Positions 1 through 9,349 of a stretch of 64,000 bases of DNA are shown here, one piece after another. Made by a program: the position numbers and the translations under genes. How positions within the stretch are numbered: the first letter of the stretch is position 1; each line of letters begins with the position of its first letter. The notes beneath the pieces were generated by a model. That model saw only the letters and a list, made by a program, of their open reading frames with translations. It made no database searches and was not told the DNA's origin. Origin of the DNA: Fibrobacter sp. UBA4297 (lineage in GTDB: Bacteria > Fibrobacterota > Fibrobacteria > Fibrobacterales > Fibrobacteraceae); assembly GCF_002394865.1 (NCBI RefSeq), contig NZ_DGUZ01000013.1, positions 97,656 to 161,655 of the forward strand, given 5' to 3'.

Positions 1-486
1 GAGCCGATGTATTTAGGCGGTGTCGAAATTCTTGAAAAAAAAGGCTTTGCGCGTTACGAAGTCTCGAATTTTGCAAAGCCTGGCGACGAAAGCCTGCACA
101 ACATGAACTATTGGAATCGCGGCGAGTACATTGGCTTTGGACCGGGTGCGCACAGCTATTTTGATGGTCGCCGTTTTTGCGCTCCGGAAATCTACCCGCG
201 CTGGCGCGATTACGTGAATGCGGGTTCGCCAGATTCCTCGCTCACGTATGACGACCTTGATGCTGACGACATCCTAACGGAACGCGTGTGGCTTTCGCTG
301 CGCCAGCGTTCCGGGCTGGACTTAAACGCACTTGCCGCTGACGGAATTACTGTTTCGCCGGAAGGCTATGGGCTATGGGTCAAGAAAGGTTTTGCAACGC
401 ATGAAGGCGGAATCCTCAAACTCGTCGGCCGTGGCTGGATTTTTATGGATAGCATCGTGACTGACGTGCTGAACGCTTGCCGCTAG
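1..486 (+). CDS. HemW-like radical SAM protein, C-terminal part (5' truncated by window edge)
   Basis: The reading frame is open from base 1, so the gene starts before the window and only about the last 161 residues are seen. The segment reading YEVSNFAKPG, then NMNYWNRGEYIGFGPGAHSY, is the conserved C-terminal signature of the HemN/HemW (oxygen-independent coproporphyrinogen oxidase-like) radical SAM family. The following winged-helix-like segment (DILTERVWLSLRQRSGLDL) also fits. HemW is known as a heme chaperone rather than a true oxidase. The cofactor-binding CxxxCxxC motif would lie outside the window, so HemW and HemN cannot be separated here, although the short winged end favours HemW. 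It ends just before a strong hairpin. Confidence 0.75.
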   Translation, partial: EPMYLGGVEILEKKGFARYEVSNFAKPGDESLHNMNYWNRGEYIGFGPGAHSYFDGRRFCAPEIYPRWRDYVNAGSPDSSLTYDDLDADDILTERVWLSLRQRSGLDLNALAADGITVSPEGYGLWVKKGFATHEGGILKLVGRGWIFMDSIVTDVLNACR

Positions 487-500
487 TGTTTTCTTAAAAA

Positions 501-522
501 ATGCCCCGTCGGAGCGGGGCAT
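501..522. terminator. Palindrome downstream of the hemW-like gene (GTCAT-type repeat copy)
   Basis: ATGCCCCG and CGGGGCAT pair around a 6-nt loop and are followed by GACA, matching the intergenic palindrome family found through the window (read on the minus strand it is GTCATGCCCC...GGGGCAT). It lies between the 3' ends of two convergent genes and could end transcription from either side, although a good T-run is missing. Confidence 0.5.
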
Positions 523-568
523 GACAAGTTCTTGCTTTGGGGAAAGGGGAGTACTAATTGCTCCAAAC

Positions 569-1732
569 TCATTCCCCAAGGACAAACGCGACTGCTTTTT
601 CGAGGTCCTCTTGCTGGCGTTTATGCACTTCGCCGTATCGTGCAAGGCCGCGGGATGCGTACATCGCGTAAATGTCCGGATCCAGCAATTGAATCATGCG
701 GTTCTTGATTTCGCTCACGGAATAAGGGTCAAAATAAAGTGCAGCATTTTCGCAGACTTCGGGCACAGAGGTCGTGCCGCTCGCGGCCACGGGCACGCCA
801 TAACGCATTGACTGCACCGGCGGATAGCCAAAACCTTCGTTCAAGCTCGGGAAAATAAACGCATACGCATTTTTGTGCAAGAATTCGAGTTCCTTGGATT
901 CCACATAGCCGAGGAAAACAAACGCATCCTTGTTGCGGATATGTTTGCGGTAAACTTTCACATTCGTTGCACCCGTAATCACGAGCTTCATATCAAACAA
1001 GTGATTTGTCGAACGCATCATTGTTACAAGTTCATCGAACGCCTTGACCGCACGCAGATTATTCTTTTCCCAGCGGGCACCGCTCGTAAGCAAAAAGAAC
1101 TTTTTCGGCTTCACTCCTGGCGGCAAGAACCCTTTCGGTTCGTAATCCAGCATCGGGCTATAAAAAACCGGGATTTCTTTGTCTAGAAGCTCCGGAAAGA
1201 ACGACTTGATGGAGGCTCTGCTATGTTCGCTCACGGTAATGCATTCGGCACGGCCATCGGCAATGCGGGCCGCCAAATCGCGGTACTTAGGCGCATAGAA
1301 ATACTTTTTCCAAGAGTCGCGGTAACGCACCAGCGCTTCAAGCTTTTGCGCAAGCTTTTTTGCAAAGCCAACGCCTTGCCAGCTGTACTGCATTTCAAGG
1401 GCTCGTACGCCGTGCCACGTGAACACAAAACGCTTTACCTGAATTTGCCATTTGCTTTCGAGCGAGTAAAGCGGCGTGTAGAACGCATCAATCGCATTTT
1501 CGTCGATAATCTGCTGCGGCGTTTTTTGGGCAATGTCAAAAAGCGGAATGCCACATTTTTCGCAAGCCGCAATAATATCCGGAGCCAAATACTTTCGGCT
1601 ATCGTAAACGCAACTGAACTTTGCACCACGTTTTACAAGCGCCCAGAAAATCACTTCGCCATAAGAGCCGCCACCGTGAAACTTTGCGCTGTGAATCGGC
1701 TGCACCGCCACAAGATTGAAAAGCAAATTCAT
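569..1732 (-). CDS. Glycosyltransferase, GT-B fold (GT1/GT4-like), last gene of a glycan operon
   Basis: This 387-residue cytoplasmic or peripheral enzyme probably transfers a sugar during surface polysaccharide assembly. The C-terminal half (about residues 205-380) has the nucleotide-sugar-binding Rossmann pattern: TSGARWEKNNLRAVKAF, then LGYVESKELEFLHKNA, then PSLNEGFGYPPVQSMRYGVP. In GT4 enzymes this last stretch normally reads E-x7-E; here the second glutamate is Gln (EGFGYPPVQ), a conservative departure. It starts 9 bases after the stop of the preceding gene behind a G-rich ribosome site (aggggg) and is the fourth gene of the 5096-569 minus-strand operon. Donor and acceptor cannot be read from the sequence. 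Confidence 0.8.
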   Translation of the reverse strand: MNLLFNLVAVQPIHSAKFHGGGSYGEVIFWALVKRGAKFSCVYDSRKYLAPDIIAACEKCGIPLFDIAQKTPQQIIDENAIDAFYTPLYSLESKWQIQVKRFVFTWHGVRALEMQYSWQGVGFAKKLAQKLEALVRYRDSWKKYFYAPKYRDLAARIADGRAECITVSEHSRASIKSFFPELLDKEIPVFYSPMLDYEPKGFLPPGVKPKKFFLLTSGARWEKNNLRAVKAFDELVTMMRSTNHLFDMKLVITGATNVKVYRKHIRNKDAFVFLGYVESKELEFLHKNAYAFIFPSLNEGFGYPPVQSMRYGVPVAASGTTSVPEVCENAALYFDPYSVSEIKNRMIQLLDPDIYAMYASRGLARYGEVHKRQQEDLEKAVAFVLGE

Positions 1733-1741
1733 AAACGCCCC

Positions 1742-2758
1742 CTAGAAAAGCTTGCCCAAGATTTCCAAAGGCTTCACGAGGAAAGGCATTTTCTTGTACA
1801 GCCAGGCGAGAGACTTTGCAAACGCATAACTACGGATAATATAAGCACCCGCAGCGCCGACTTTATTCGTCTGGTACATGAACGCATCCTTCGCATGCGC
1901 AATCACGTCATCGTAATACTCGTTGATGTGAATGGACTTGTCCGCATTTACCGTCACAGGGAGACTCTTCAAGTTCGTATAAAAGTCCTTGCGCAAAATC
2001 TTCGGCAAAAAGATGTTCATCGATTCCGGCACCTTGCGGCCACGCGTATCGATAATGCGCGAACCAAAGAAATGCAACACCTTCGCCGTCGGCAAGAATC
2101 GGTTGCCATAAGCCAGCTGGCAGTTCCAGCCGCCATCCATCTTCTTCGTGATGTAACCAAACTTATAGTTCGTCTCAGCAAGCGAAGCCATGTCATACGG
2201 GAAGTTCTTGGAAACGCAGTAAAGCCAAAGTTCATGCCACGTCTTAAAGAATTCGTGGGCTTCCGGCGTATCGGCGGCAAACATCACGCCCCCGTTAAAA
2301 ATTTCATCGTTCAGAATCGGCGAAAAGCCCATCATCTTCGCGTTGTTCAAGACCTTCTTACGGTTAATCGCTTTCGACAAGTTCGTGTGGAAGTCGAGTA
2401 CCGCATAAATACCGCCGCGCCATTCGTCCGGAATCGAGAGGTCATCGACAATCGCGATGTCCGAATCCATGTACAAGAAGTCGCCATCAACCACATTGCG
2501 CATCACCGTCTTGAGGTAACGCGAACGCAGCATCGGCGTGAACTTTTCATCAAGCGTCAAAACCTTGAGTTCATCAACAGCGTCCTTCAAGACCGCACGC
2601 GGGCCCGTCAGAGTTTCGGCCGTTTTGTCGTCCGTTAAAAGCGTCACGAACGCATTCGGGTTATGGACGCGCAGCGAAGCAATCGCCACAAGCGTCTGCT
2701 CGCAGAAAAAGTCCTTCGGGGAACTCGTCAACACAAAAAGATATTTGACTGAGGGCAT
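1742..2758 (-). CDS. Glycosyltransferase, GT-A/GT8-like nucleotide-sugar transferase
   Basis: The protein has 338 residues. The N-terminus (YLFVLTSSPKDFFCEQTLVAIASLRVHNP) and the later GDFLYMDSDIAIVDDL give the GT-A layout with a DxD metal-binding motif (MDSD, about residue 98). A segment near residue 155 (NDEIFNGGVMFAADTPEAHEF) resembles the acceptor-site region of GT8-type enzymes. It sits between two other glycosyltransferases with 8-9 base gaps, so it is probably co-translated with them and acts on the same glycan. The C-terminal end (about residues 290-338) is basic and hydrophobic and may bind the membrane. Sugar specificity is unknown. Confidence 0.78.
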   Translation of the reverse strand: MPSVKYLFVLTSSPKDFFCEQTLVAIASLRVHNPNAFVTLLTDDKTAETLTGPRAVLKDAVDELKVLTLDEKFTPMLRSRYLKTVMRNVVDGDFLYMDSDIAIVDDLSIPDEWRGGIYAVLDFHTNLSKAINRKKVLNNAKMMGFSPILNDEIFNGGVMFAADTPEAHEFFKTWHELWLYCVSKNFPYDMASLAETNYKFGYITKKMDGGWNCQLAYGNRFLPTAKVLHFFGSRIIDTRGRKVPESMNIFLPKILRKDFYTNLKSLPVTVNADKSIHINEYYDDVIAHAKDAFMYQTNKVGAAGAYIIRSYAFAKSLAWLYKKMPFLVKPLEILGKLF

Positions 2759-2766
2759 AAAAATCC

Positions 2767-3597
2767 TTAAAATTCTACAGGCTTTTTCGACTCGTAGCTG
2801 TTGAGCACATCGTCCATCGTCTGCTTTTTCTTGAACATTTTCATGATGATAATTGGCAAACGCCTAAAGAAACGGCCAATCCGATGAGAAAGCGGTCTCC
2901 AACTGCCGCTCGTCACGTGAATCGCCACCGGCTTGTAATCCACGTCATCGCAGCTCGGCAAGAAAATCTTGCTCGGATAAATCGTCATTCCTTCATCGAG
3001 ATGCTGCATTTTGTTCTTATAGACAAAACCAAAATCAATTGCGGTATGGGCATAAACGTAAGGAGAAATGTTCTCGATATTCAGTTTGCCGCCCGGCAAA
3101 ATAAACTTTTGATTTTCATAATAGGACATGCACTTCTTGAGGAACGGATGGTTCGCCTCACCTCCAAAGATCGCAGCTTGGAAAGCAAGCCCCGGGAGCG
3201 GAATCAAGTCCCTGTTCTTTTTCGTGCCGTCTTCATTCAGCATTTTCCAGGACTTGTTTCTCTTGAAATGTGTCGTAAATTCGATATTCGTGAAATAGCG
3301 ATTATCCAGGAACTCGTCAAAACTGCGATACAAATAGACATCGCTGTCCAGATAAATTCCACCTTCGGTCGCTACGGCATAAAGACGGATGTAATCGCTT
3401 GCAAAAGCCCATTTGGAAAGGCTCACGGCCTCGCGAACGAACGGAATCGAATCAATAATTTTTTGGCACCTTGCCATATCCCAGTGGATAATTTCGTAAT
3501 CGGGACAATGACGCTTCCAACTGTCAATGCAAAGTTGAGCCAAGTGCGGAAGCGGGTCGTTAGAAAGCCAGATGTAATGTATTTTCTTAGGAATCAT
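2767..3597 (-). CDS. Glycosyltransferase family 32-like (capsular/polysaccharide) protein
   Basis: The protein has 276 residues. It opens with IPKKIHYIWLSNDPLP, the usual start of GT32 (OCH1/mannosyltransferase-type, Gly_transf_sug) enzymes. The DxD site is in YAVATEGGIYLDSDVYLYRS (about residues 93-112), and the family's aromatic and basic segments follow. Such enzymes add single hexoses to bacterial capsular or O-antigen repeats. The gene follows the flippase by 23 bases and precedes the GT-A gene by 8, a tight operon. The C-terminus is rich in Lys/Arg, suggesting membrane contact. The donor sugar is not evident. Confidence 0.82.
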   Translation of the reverse strand: MIPKKIHYIWLSNDPLPHLAQLCIDSWKRHCPDYEIIHWDMARCQKIIDSIPFVREAVSLSKWAFASDYIRLYAVATEGGIYLDSDVYLYRSFDEFLDNRYFTNIEFTTHFKRNKSWKMLNEDGTKKNRDLIPLPGLAFQAAIFGGEANHPFLKKCMSYYENQKFILPGGKLNIENISPYVYAHTAIDFGFVYKNKMQHLDEGMTIYPSKIFLPSCDDVDYKPVAIHVTSGSWRPLSHRIGRFFRRLPIIIMKMFKKKQTMDDVLNSYESKKPVEF

Positions 3598-3620
3598 GCT
3601 ATTAATCTATAAAAAAATCG

Positions 3621-5096
3621 TTAACTATTTCCTGATGAAAAATTCTTTTTCGCAAGTCCCTGTTTCCAGAACGTCAAAAGAAGGAGCAAAATCACGATTC
3701 CGTAGAACACGCCCTTGCTCACAAGAGTCGGAGAGATGACCGTATTCACGGCAATGTAAATCGTCACGAGCGACACAATCCAAATGCCCTGAATGATAAG
3801 GCTCTTTCGGTATGGCCAGTAACCCATCTTGCGGAGATACGCATTCATCCAGACGCACTGCAAAACTTGATACGACATGCAAGAGAGCGCAGCGCCCGCA
3901 ATACCGAAAATCGGAATACAGATGCGGTTCATTGTCACCGCAAATACAAGCGACACGATGTTCATCATCAACATGAACTTGCTCTTGCCTAGGCCCGTCA
4001 CTACGGCACCGGACAAACCGAAGAAGCCGTTAATCAAGTTCCCGATAATGAGGATTCCAAATACGGCCACCGGATTTTCTTTTGTGATAAACGATTTTCC
4101 GGCAATCATCATCGTCTGCTCCGGGAACAGCACAATGAAAAATCCAATCGCAAGCTGGATAATCGTCACCATCGATACGCAATACGAGAACACCGGCTTC
4201 AAATCCGTCTTCAAGCGTTCCCTGGACATTCCCGCCACAACGGGCTGTAAAATCGGGTCATAGCTGCTACGGATAGTCTTGAGACCGTTGGAAACCGTTA
4301 CCATCACTGCATAAATGCCGACCGCTTCCGGTCCTAGCAGGGCTAGCACCATCCACATGTCCACGCGCAGCAAGAACGACGCGATGATTTCCGTGAAACC
4401 AATGGGAATAGAAAAGTCCAACAGTTCTTTCGGCACCCATTTACTCGTAATCCATTCTATCTGCGGGAACTGTTTGTTTATCAGGAATATATAAACGAAT
4501 ATACCAAGCATGTTCGAGACAAAGAAACCGACCGGAAGCGCTAATTTGTCATCAAAGCCGGTGTAATGGAGACAAAGGGCGATAATCGGCGCCAAGGTCA
4601 TCACCACAAATTCGTTGATGAAAATCTTGTACTGCGGATGTCTATTGCCGTCAGATGCGCCCGCAAACAGGAGCAATATGGTAAACGGAATGATTGAAAG
4701 AGCATACAAAGAAATTTCCGCAGACGAAAGCATCGCAAGTCCGGTCGAAATGCTTTGCAGTCCAAAGTACGCACCGACCCAAATGACACTTGAAATCACA
4801 AGCGCAATGATACATGCCACCTTAAGCGATTCGATGATTCCTTCGTGAGCGGGACGGCCACAGACCTTATTTTGTGGTAAATGGCGAAGCAAGCCCTTGT
4901 CAAGACCGATAACCGATACACGGGCAAGCGTCAACACCAAAAGTTGCGTCGAAACGTATATACCGAAAATTTCCTTGCCAAAAACACGCGCAATAACGAT
5001 GGTGAGAACCGGCGCAATGACCTTAAGCCCCGTTCCAATAAGCGTAATTAAGGTGCTTTTCTGTAAATATTTTTTATCTGCCTGTATTGAGTCCAT
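3621..5096 (-). CDS. Polysaccharide flippase of the MOP/Wzx family
   Basis: The protein has 491 residues and about 12-14 hydrophobic segments spread evenly from residue 15 to 480, as in oligosaccharide flippases of the MATE/MOP superfamily (Polysacc_synt). The N-terminus (STLITLIGTGLKVIAPVLTI) is the typical first helix. Wzx proteins move undecaprenyl-linked repeat units across the inner membrane. As first gene of a minus-strand operon followed by three glycosyltransferases, it most likely exports the glycan those enzymes build. No polymerase or ligase is visible next to it, so the pathway must be completed elsewhere. Confidence 0.85.
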   Translation of the reverse strand: MDSIQADKKYLQKSTLITLIGTGLKVIAPVLTIVIARVFGKEIFGIYVSTQLLVLTLARVSVIGLDKGLLRHLPQNKVCGRPAHEGIIESLKVACIIALVISSVIWVGAYFGLQSISTGLAMLSSAEISLYALSIIPFTILLLFAGASDGNRHPQYKIFINEFVVMTLAPIIALCLHYTGFDDKLALPVGFFVSNMLGIFVYIFLINKQFPQIEWITSKWVPKELLDFSIPIGFTEIIASFLLRVDMWMVLALLGPEAVGIYAVMVTVSNGLKTIRSSYDPILQPVVAGMSRERLKTDLKPVFSYCVSMVTIIQLAIGFFIVLFPEQTMMIAGKSFITKENPVAVFGILIIGNLINGFFGLSGAVVTGLGKSKFMLMMNIVSLVFAVTMNRICIPIFGIAGAALSCMSYQVLQCVWMNAYLRKMGYWPYRKSLIIQGIWIVSLVTIYIAVNTVISPTLVSKGVFYGIVILLLLLTFWKQGLAKKNFSSGNS

Positions 5097-5238
5097 ATCA
5101 CTAATAACAAAAAAAGTAGAACTCCAATTTAGAAAATACTATGTAAAATAGAACCCAGTCAAAAAGGCCTTCCGATGAAAAGACTTAAAATTTCGATGAA
5201 TTGCGTAAAAAACAAAAAAATTTACTACATTATACGGC

Positions 5239-5751
5239 ATGGTAAAATTCAGTCAAACTTCTTGGCAATACGGCACTCTTTCGGACACGCTTGATATTTT
5301 GCGTTATGCGCCAATGTCCTTGTCCGTCGGAACGAACGCCGTTCTATACTACACGTTGCCCAAGAACATTGAGTCTGGCGAGTTTATCCGCTACACCATT
5401 ATGGCGGGTTTCAGAAAATTAAGTTGGACTGGCATCATTGGAGCGGTCACACCGGGCAAGACGAACAACGTCATCGAAATTGCTGTACGCCTTGGCGAAG
5501 GCCCATTCCGTGGTTTTACCGCTACGCACAAGTTTGATTCCGTCAAGGGAATGACGACCTGTTTTGATGATCTCTCGTTCCAGGGATGCAAGGATTTTGC
5601 AGAAGACACGTTCGCAATTGTCATGAACAGCGCTAGCCTGGTTTACGCCATGAAGGCTAGAGAAATGGCTCGCGAACAAATTGCTATTGTAGAAGCAAAG
5701 AAGAAGACGCAGGCTTTCGAAGCGTTGGATCAGTCCGCAACCGCCGGATAA
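5239..5751 (+). CDS. Small conserved protein, possibly SRPBCC/START-like fold
   Basis: The protein has 170 residues, no signal peptide and no membrane segment. I do not recognise a named family. The pattern of alternating strands (KLSWTGIIGAVTPG, then NVIEIAVRLGEGPFRGFTA, then a long amphipathic C-terminal helix at about residues 120-160) is like the SRPBCC ligand-binding fold, where a beta sheet wraps a long helix, but this is a resemblance only. It is followed 4 bases later by the UbiD-family gene and is probably co-transcribed. A role tied to quinone or aromatic substrates would be speculation from position. Confidence 0.65.
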   Translation: MVKFSQTSWQYGTLSDTLDILRYAPMSLSVGTNAVLYYTLPKNIESGEFIRYTIMAGFRKLSWTGIIGAVTPGKTNNVIEIAVRLGEGPFRGFTATHKFDSVKGMTTCFDDLSFQGCKDFAEDTFAIVMNSASLVYAMKAREMAREQIAIVEAKKKTQAFEALDQSATAG

Positions 5752-5755
5752 AATC

Positions 5756-7675
5756 ATGTACAAGTCCCTCGAACAGGCCCTGCTGGATTTGGAAAAAGCG
5801 GGAATGCTCAAACGTATTCACGCCGAAGTCGATCCGCATTTAGAAATGGCCGAAATCGCGAGGGAAAATTTTAGGCAAGGTGGCCCAGCACTTCTTTTTG
5901 AACATGTCAAAGGGAGCAAGTTCCGTGCCGCCTGTAACATTTTCGGAAGCGACGAACGATTCAATTATCTGTTCCGGGATGGTTTTGGGCAGACAAAAAT
6001 CGCCGTTCAATTCAAATCAAACCCGGTCGATTTTTTCAAAAACGCCTTAAAACGCCCAACGCCTTCGGAACTGCTGCGATTGTTCAAAGCGGCTGGTGCA
6101 GGTATCAAATCGCTCCCTAGGCGTTCCGGTAGCATCAAGGACTTCGAGGAATGCAGCCTTAGCGACTTGCCACAGCTGGTCAGCTGGCCGCTAGACGGCG
6201 GAGCGTTCATCACGCTCCCGCAAGTCGCCACACGCCCGAGTGAAAATGCAAGCATCATGCAGACAAACGTGGGCATGTACCGCATCCAGATTTCAGGGAA
6301 TGAATACATCCCGAACGAAGAATGCGGATTGCATTACCAAATCAAGCGCGACATCGCAAGGCACCACCAGAAGGCTCTTGAAGAAGGTCGGCCGCTCAAG
6401 GTGAGCGTATTCATTGGCGGGCCTCCATCGCACACATTTGCAGCCGTGATGCCCATGCCCGAGAACCTCTCGGAGCTCTTGTTTGCAGGCATGCTCGGCA
6501 ACCGCCGTTTCCGTTACTTTGAACATGACGGTTACCTTGTCTCTAGCGATGCTGATTTTTGCATTCTCGGCGAACTTGAACCCGGTTTAAAACCCGAAGG
6601 TCCATTTGGCGACCATATCGGCTATTATTCCGGCAAACACGATTTTCCTTGTATGAGAGTCCAAAAAGTGCTTTGCAAAAAGAACGCCATTTTTCCGTTC
6701 ACGGTCGTCGGTCGCCCGCCCCAAGAAGATACACTCTTTGGCAAGTTCATTCACGAAATCACAAAGCCAATGGTTCCCGCTTCGCTCCCGGGCGTTTACG
6801 GGATTCACGCAGTCGATGATGCTGGCGTACACCCGCTTTGCCTAGCACTCGGTTCTGAAGCGTTCCGCCCGTACACTCGCCCAGAAGAGCGCGAGCCGAT
6901 GGAACTTTTAAAGACCGCAAACGCGCTGCTCGGATTCAACCAAGCGAGCCTCACCAAGTATTTGCTGATTGCCGCAAAAGAGGACGCTGCGGGAATCTCT
7001 GCTGACACGAAAGCCGTCGCAAATAAAACCGCCGCGAGCCTCGATGTAAACAACGTTCCCGCATTCTTCACGCACGTTCTCGAACGAGTCCACTTTGACC
7101 GTGATTTACATTTCCAGACGGCGACGACCATCGACACGCTCGACTACACAGGCACAAGCCTCAACCACGGCTCTAAAGTCGTTATTGCAGCCGCAGGAGC
7201 AAAGATTCGCGAACTCCGCAACAATCCGGGCGATTTAAAAACGCTTTCGCTCCCGCAAGGATTCAAGAATGCGACCATCGTGATGCCCGGCGTGCTCATG
7301 ATCGATGGCCCGGCGCATCTCGAGAACGGCAACGAAACATTCCGCGAGTTCAAAGAAGCCCTCGCCCATTGGGAATTCCGCGAAAGCTATCCCTGGATTT
7401 CCATCATCGACGAAGGTGCCGCGAATGTTACCGCAAACAGCGAAGCAAGCTCGAGTAATATCTTGAGTGATTTTCTCTGGCTCACGTTTACGCGTTCCGA
7501 CCCTGCCCAAGATATTTACGGTCTCGACGAAGCTGTCGAAAACAAGCATTGGAAATGCAAGGCGCCGTTGATTATCGATGCCCGCATCAAGCCGCACCAT
7601 CAAAAGCAACTCACCGTCCCCGCCGAAATTACCGCCAAGGCAAGGCAAATCCTCAAAGAGGCAGGAGTTCTGTAA
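5756..7675 (+). CDS. UbiD-family prenyl-FMN-dependent decarboxylase
   Basis: The protein has 639 residues. UbiD enzymes remove or add carboxyl groups on aromatic or unsaturated acids using prenylated FMN made by UbiX. Seen here are the segment NVGMYRIQISGNEYIPNEEC with LHYQIKRDIARHH (cofactor/metal site, about residues 165-205), FIGGPPSHTFAAVMPMPENL, and EGPFGDHIGYYS (about residue 280), which holds the family's acidic catalytic residue. The length is above that of E. coli UbiD (about 500), with the extra sequence mainly in the C-terminal half. In many bacteria such genes serve menaquinone synthesis, but no other menaquinone gene is nearby, so the substrate stays open. Confidence 0.85.
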   Translation: MYKSLEQALLDLEKAGMLKRIHAEVDPHLEMAEIARENFRQGGPALLFEHVKGSKFRAACNIFGSDERFNYLFRDGFGQTKIAVQFKSNPVDFFKNALKRPTPSELLRLFKAAGAGIKSLPRRSGSIKDFEECSLSDLPQLVSWPLDGGAFITLPQVATRPSENASIMQTNVGMYRIQISGNEYIPNEECGLHYQIKRDIARHHQKALEEGRPLKVSVFIGGPPSHTFAAVMPMPENLSELLFAGMLGNRRFRYFEHDGYLVSSDADFCILGELEPGLKPEGPFGDHIGYYSGKHDFPCMRVQKVLCKKNAIFPFTVVGRPPQEDTLFGKFIHEITKPMVPASLPGVYGIHAVDDAGVHPLCLALGSEAFRPYTRPEEREPMELLKTANALLGFNQASLTKYLLIAAKEDAAGISADTKAVANKTAASLDVNNVPAFFTHVLERVHFDRDLHFQTATTIDTLDYTGTSLNHGSKVVIAAAGAKIRELRNNPGDLKTLSLPQGFKNATIVMPGVLMIDGPAHLENGNETFREFKEALAHWEFRESYPWISIIDEGAANVTANSEASSSNILSDFLWLTFTRSDPAQDIYGLDEAVENKHWKCKAPLIIDARIKPHHQKQLTVPAEITAKARQILKEAGVL

Positions 7676-9301
7676 GTGCGCATCGTGTTACTACTTGTTG
7701 CAGTTGCTGTTGCCATGGCTAGCGCCTACGAAGGCGGTTGCGGAACATTAAATATTCTTCAGAACAAAAAAAAGAACAGGCTTACATTAACGGCGTCAAC
7801 GCAGTACGATAGTTACAAGTGTCGCTACGAACAATATTACGATACGGTCTATTCCATCGAAACACCTCACATACAAGTTTTCTATGTGTTGAGTGGACCA
7901 CATGCGACAACAAAAGCCTTCGCCGATAGCACAGCCCAAAGCATGGAAGCCGCCTGGAAATTTTATATCAACCAGATGGAAATGCGCTCTCCCAAAGGCC
8001 CTAAAATATCTTACCATTTCCAGCAGAAAGTAAAAGACGGCTTGTATCCCGTCGAAATCATTGATATTGGACAAATTCGCGATTCCGAAATAAATCAATG
8101 CCCTTCTTGCTATGGTTTAACGCTCCAGCAAGACAATAACGAAGCCACACAAATATTCATGGACAACGATTTCTTTTATGGTTCGTTCCAGCGTGACAAG
8201 AAAGATACCTTGTTTGTCGGTAAGGATACTTGCATTTATTATAAATCTCAAAATCCATTACGCAATAGCGCTCACAACTTCTCGTACACGGATGAATGGG
8301 CTAAAGGCATTCGGCTCACGTCGTTCCATGAATTTTACCACGCTGTACAACTTCGCTATCTCAACGTCGTTTATGACAATACCTTGTTTTGGTTCGAGGC
8401 GTCTGCCACAGGATTTGAAGAAGTCACAAACCCGGGCGTAGACGATTACTTTGCGTACTTGCCTAGTTTCTTTAGTGAGATGGGAATCCCTCTATACAGG
8501 CTCTCATCGACTAGCAATAATAAAATATACGGCACTTCGACGTTGTTTCTTTATTTGTACCATAAAATTGCAAAGGATGTAGATAAAAATATTTGGGAAA
8601 ATTACTCAAAGTCTCCGACTCAAAGTTTTGAAACTCAGTTGGGAAAATCTCTTCAAAAGTATAATCTAGACGCCGATAGCGTGTTCCACGATTATTCCGT
8701 TCTGCTTTCGCTTTCTGGAAAGAGTAGCCTTTCGATTCCCAAAAAAGAATGGATTAACGAAGACCAAGTGGAATGGCCTTCTGCCCGGTTCTATATGGAA
8801 GATGAAGTAAAACCCGAAGTTGAAAGTTTGGCCTTTGAATTTTATCGCGCTTCACAAAATTCCTATACTCCGGATTTTACAAACTTTATCGGTAAGGCTT
8901 CGGTCATCACCTTCAACGACGGCCATGCGACCATTCATAAAATCCAAAACGCAAGGTCCATTGGCAGCTTAGCGTCTGCTCTTTCTTCAAGCGATTCTGC
9001 AATTTGGGTGTTCAGCCGTTTGGGAAAATCCGAAAGCATTCCGATTGTAACCAAAGATGCGCCCCCGCATGCGTTCCCTGTTCCGTGGCGTGAAGGCGCG
9101 CTCTGCTTTGCGCCGCTCCCTCGTGACAAGAAGTTCTTTGAAATCCGCAATCGGCGCGGTGATTTGGTGGCCCAGCAAAAATACGAAGGAACCTCGTTCT
9201 GCTTGCAAGAAGACCAAGTCAAAGCGATGATGTCCCCTGGCGTCTATCGATTCCGCGTTGGGAATAAGGGCAAAACGTCGAGCTTTATGGTGATTTATTA
9301 G
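7676..9301 (+). CDS. Secreted HExxH protein, putative zinc metalloprotease (MXAN_6640-like)
   Basis: The protein has 541 residues and starts at a GTG touching the UbiD stop codon. Residues 1-17 form a signal peptide (RIVLLLVAVAVAMASA). A zinc-protease signature, HEFYHAVQ, lies at about residues 218-225 (His218, Glu219, His222), followed by FWFEASATGFEEV, where a downstream glutamate could be the third ligand. This matches the MXAN_6640-type putative metalloproteases, whose function is uncharacterised. The C-terminal third is probably beta-rich with no recognised domain. It is tightly spaced with the decarboxylase but need not share its function. A bidirectional hairpin follows at 9311. Confidence 0.72.
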   Translation: MRIVLLLVAVAVAMASAYEGGCGTLNILQNKKKNRLTLTASTQYDSYKCRYEQYYDTVYSIETPHIQVFYVLSGPHATTKAFADSTAQSMEAAWKFYINQMEMRSPKGPKISYHFQQKVKDGLYPVEIIDIGQIRDSEINQCPSCYGLTLQQDNNEATQIFMDNDFFYGSFQRDKKDTLFVGKDTCIYYKSQNPLRNSAHNFSYTDEWAKGIRLTSFHEFYHAVQLRYLNVVYDNTLFWFEASATGFEEVTNPGVDDYFAYLPSFFSEMGIPLYRLSSTSNNKIYGTSTLFLYLYHKIAKDVDKNIWENYSKSPTQSFETQLGKSLQKYNLDADSVFHDYSVLLSLSGKSSLSIPKKEWINEDQVEWPSARFYMEDEVKPEVESLAFEFYRASQNSYTPDFTNFIGKASVITFNDGHATIHKIQNARSIGSLASALSSSDSAIWVFSRLGKSESIPIVTKDAPPHAFPVPWREGALCFAPLPRDKKFFEIRNRRGDLVAQQKYEGTSFCLQEDQVKAMMSPGVYRFRVGNKGKTSSFMVIY

Positions 9302-9310
9302 CAAAAAGAA

Positions 9311-9333
9311 AAAAGGGGGCTGAGCCCCCTTTT
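9311..9333. terminator. Bidirectional rho-independent terminator
   Basis: AAAAGGGGGC and GCCCCCTTTT pair perfectly around a 3-nt loop. The A-run on one side and T-run on the other let it serve both the metalloprotease gene (+) and the sigma-factor gene (-), whose ends converge here. Confidence 0.85.
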
Positions 9334-9349
9334 CGTTGAAAGACTTTGA

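Noticed and set aside
1223..2638. 471-codon open frame opposite two glycosyltransferases
   Set aside because: It crosses the boundary of two well-supported genes on the other strand, and its sequence is not like any protein; it is caused by codon bias.
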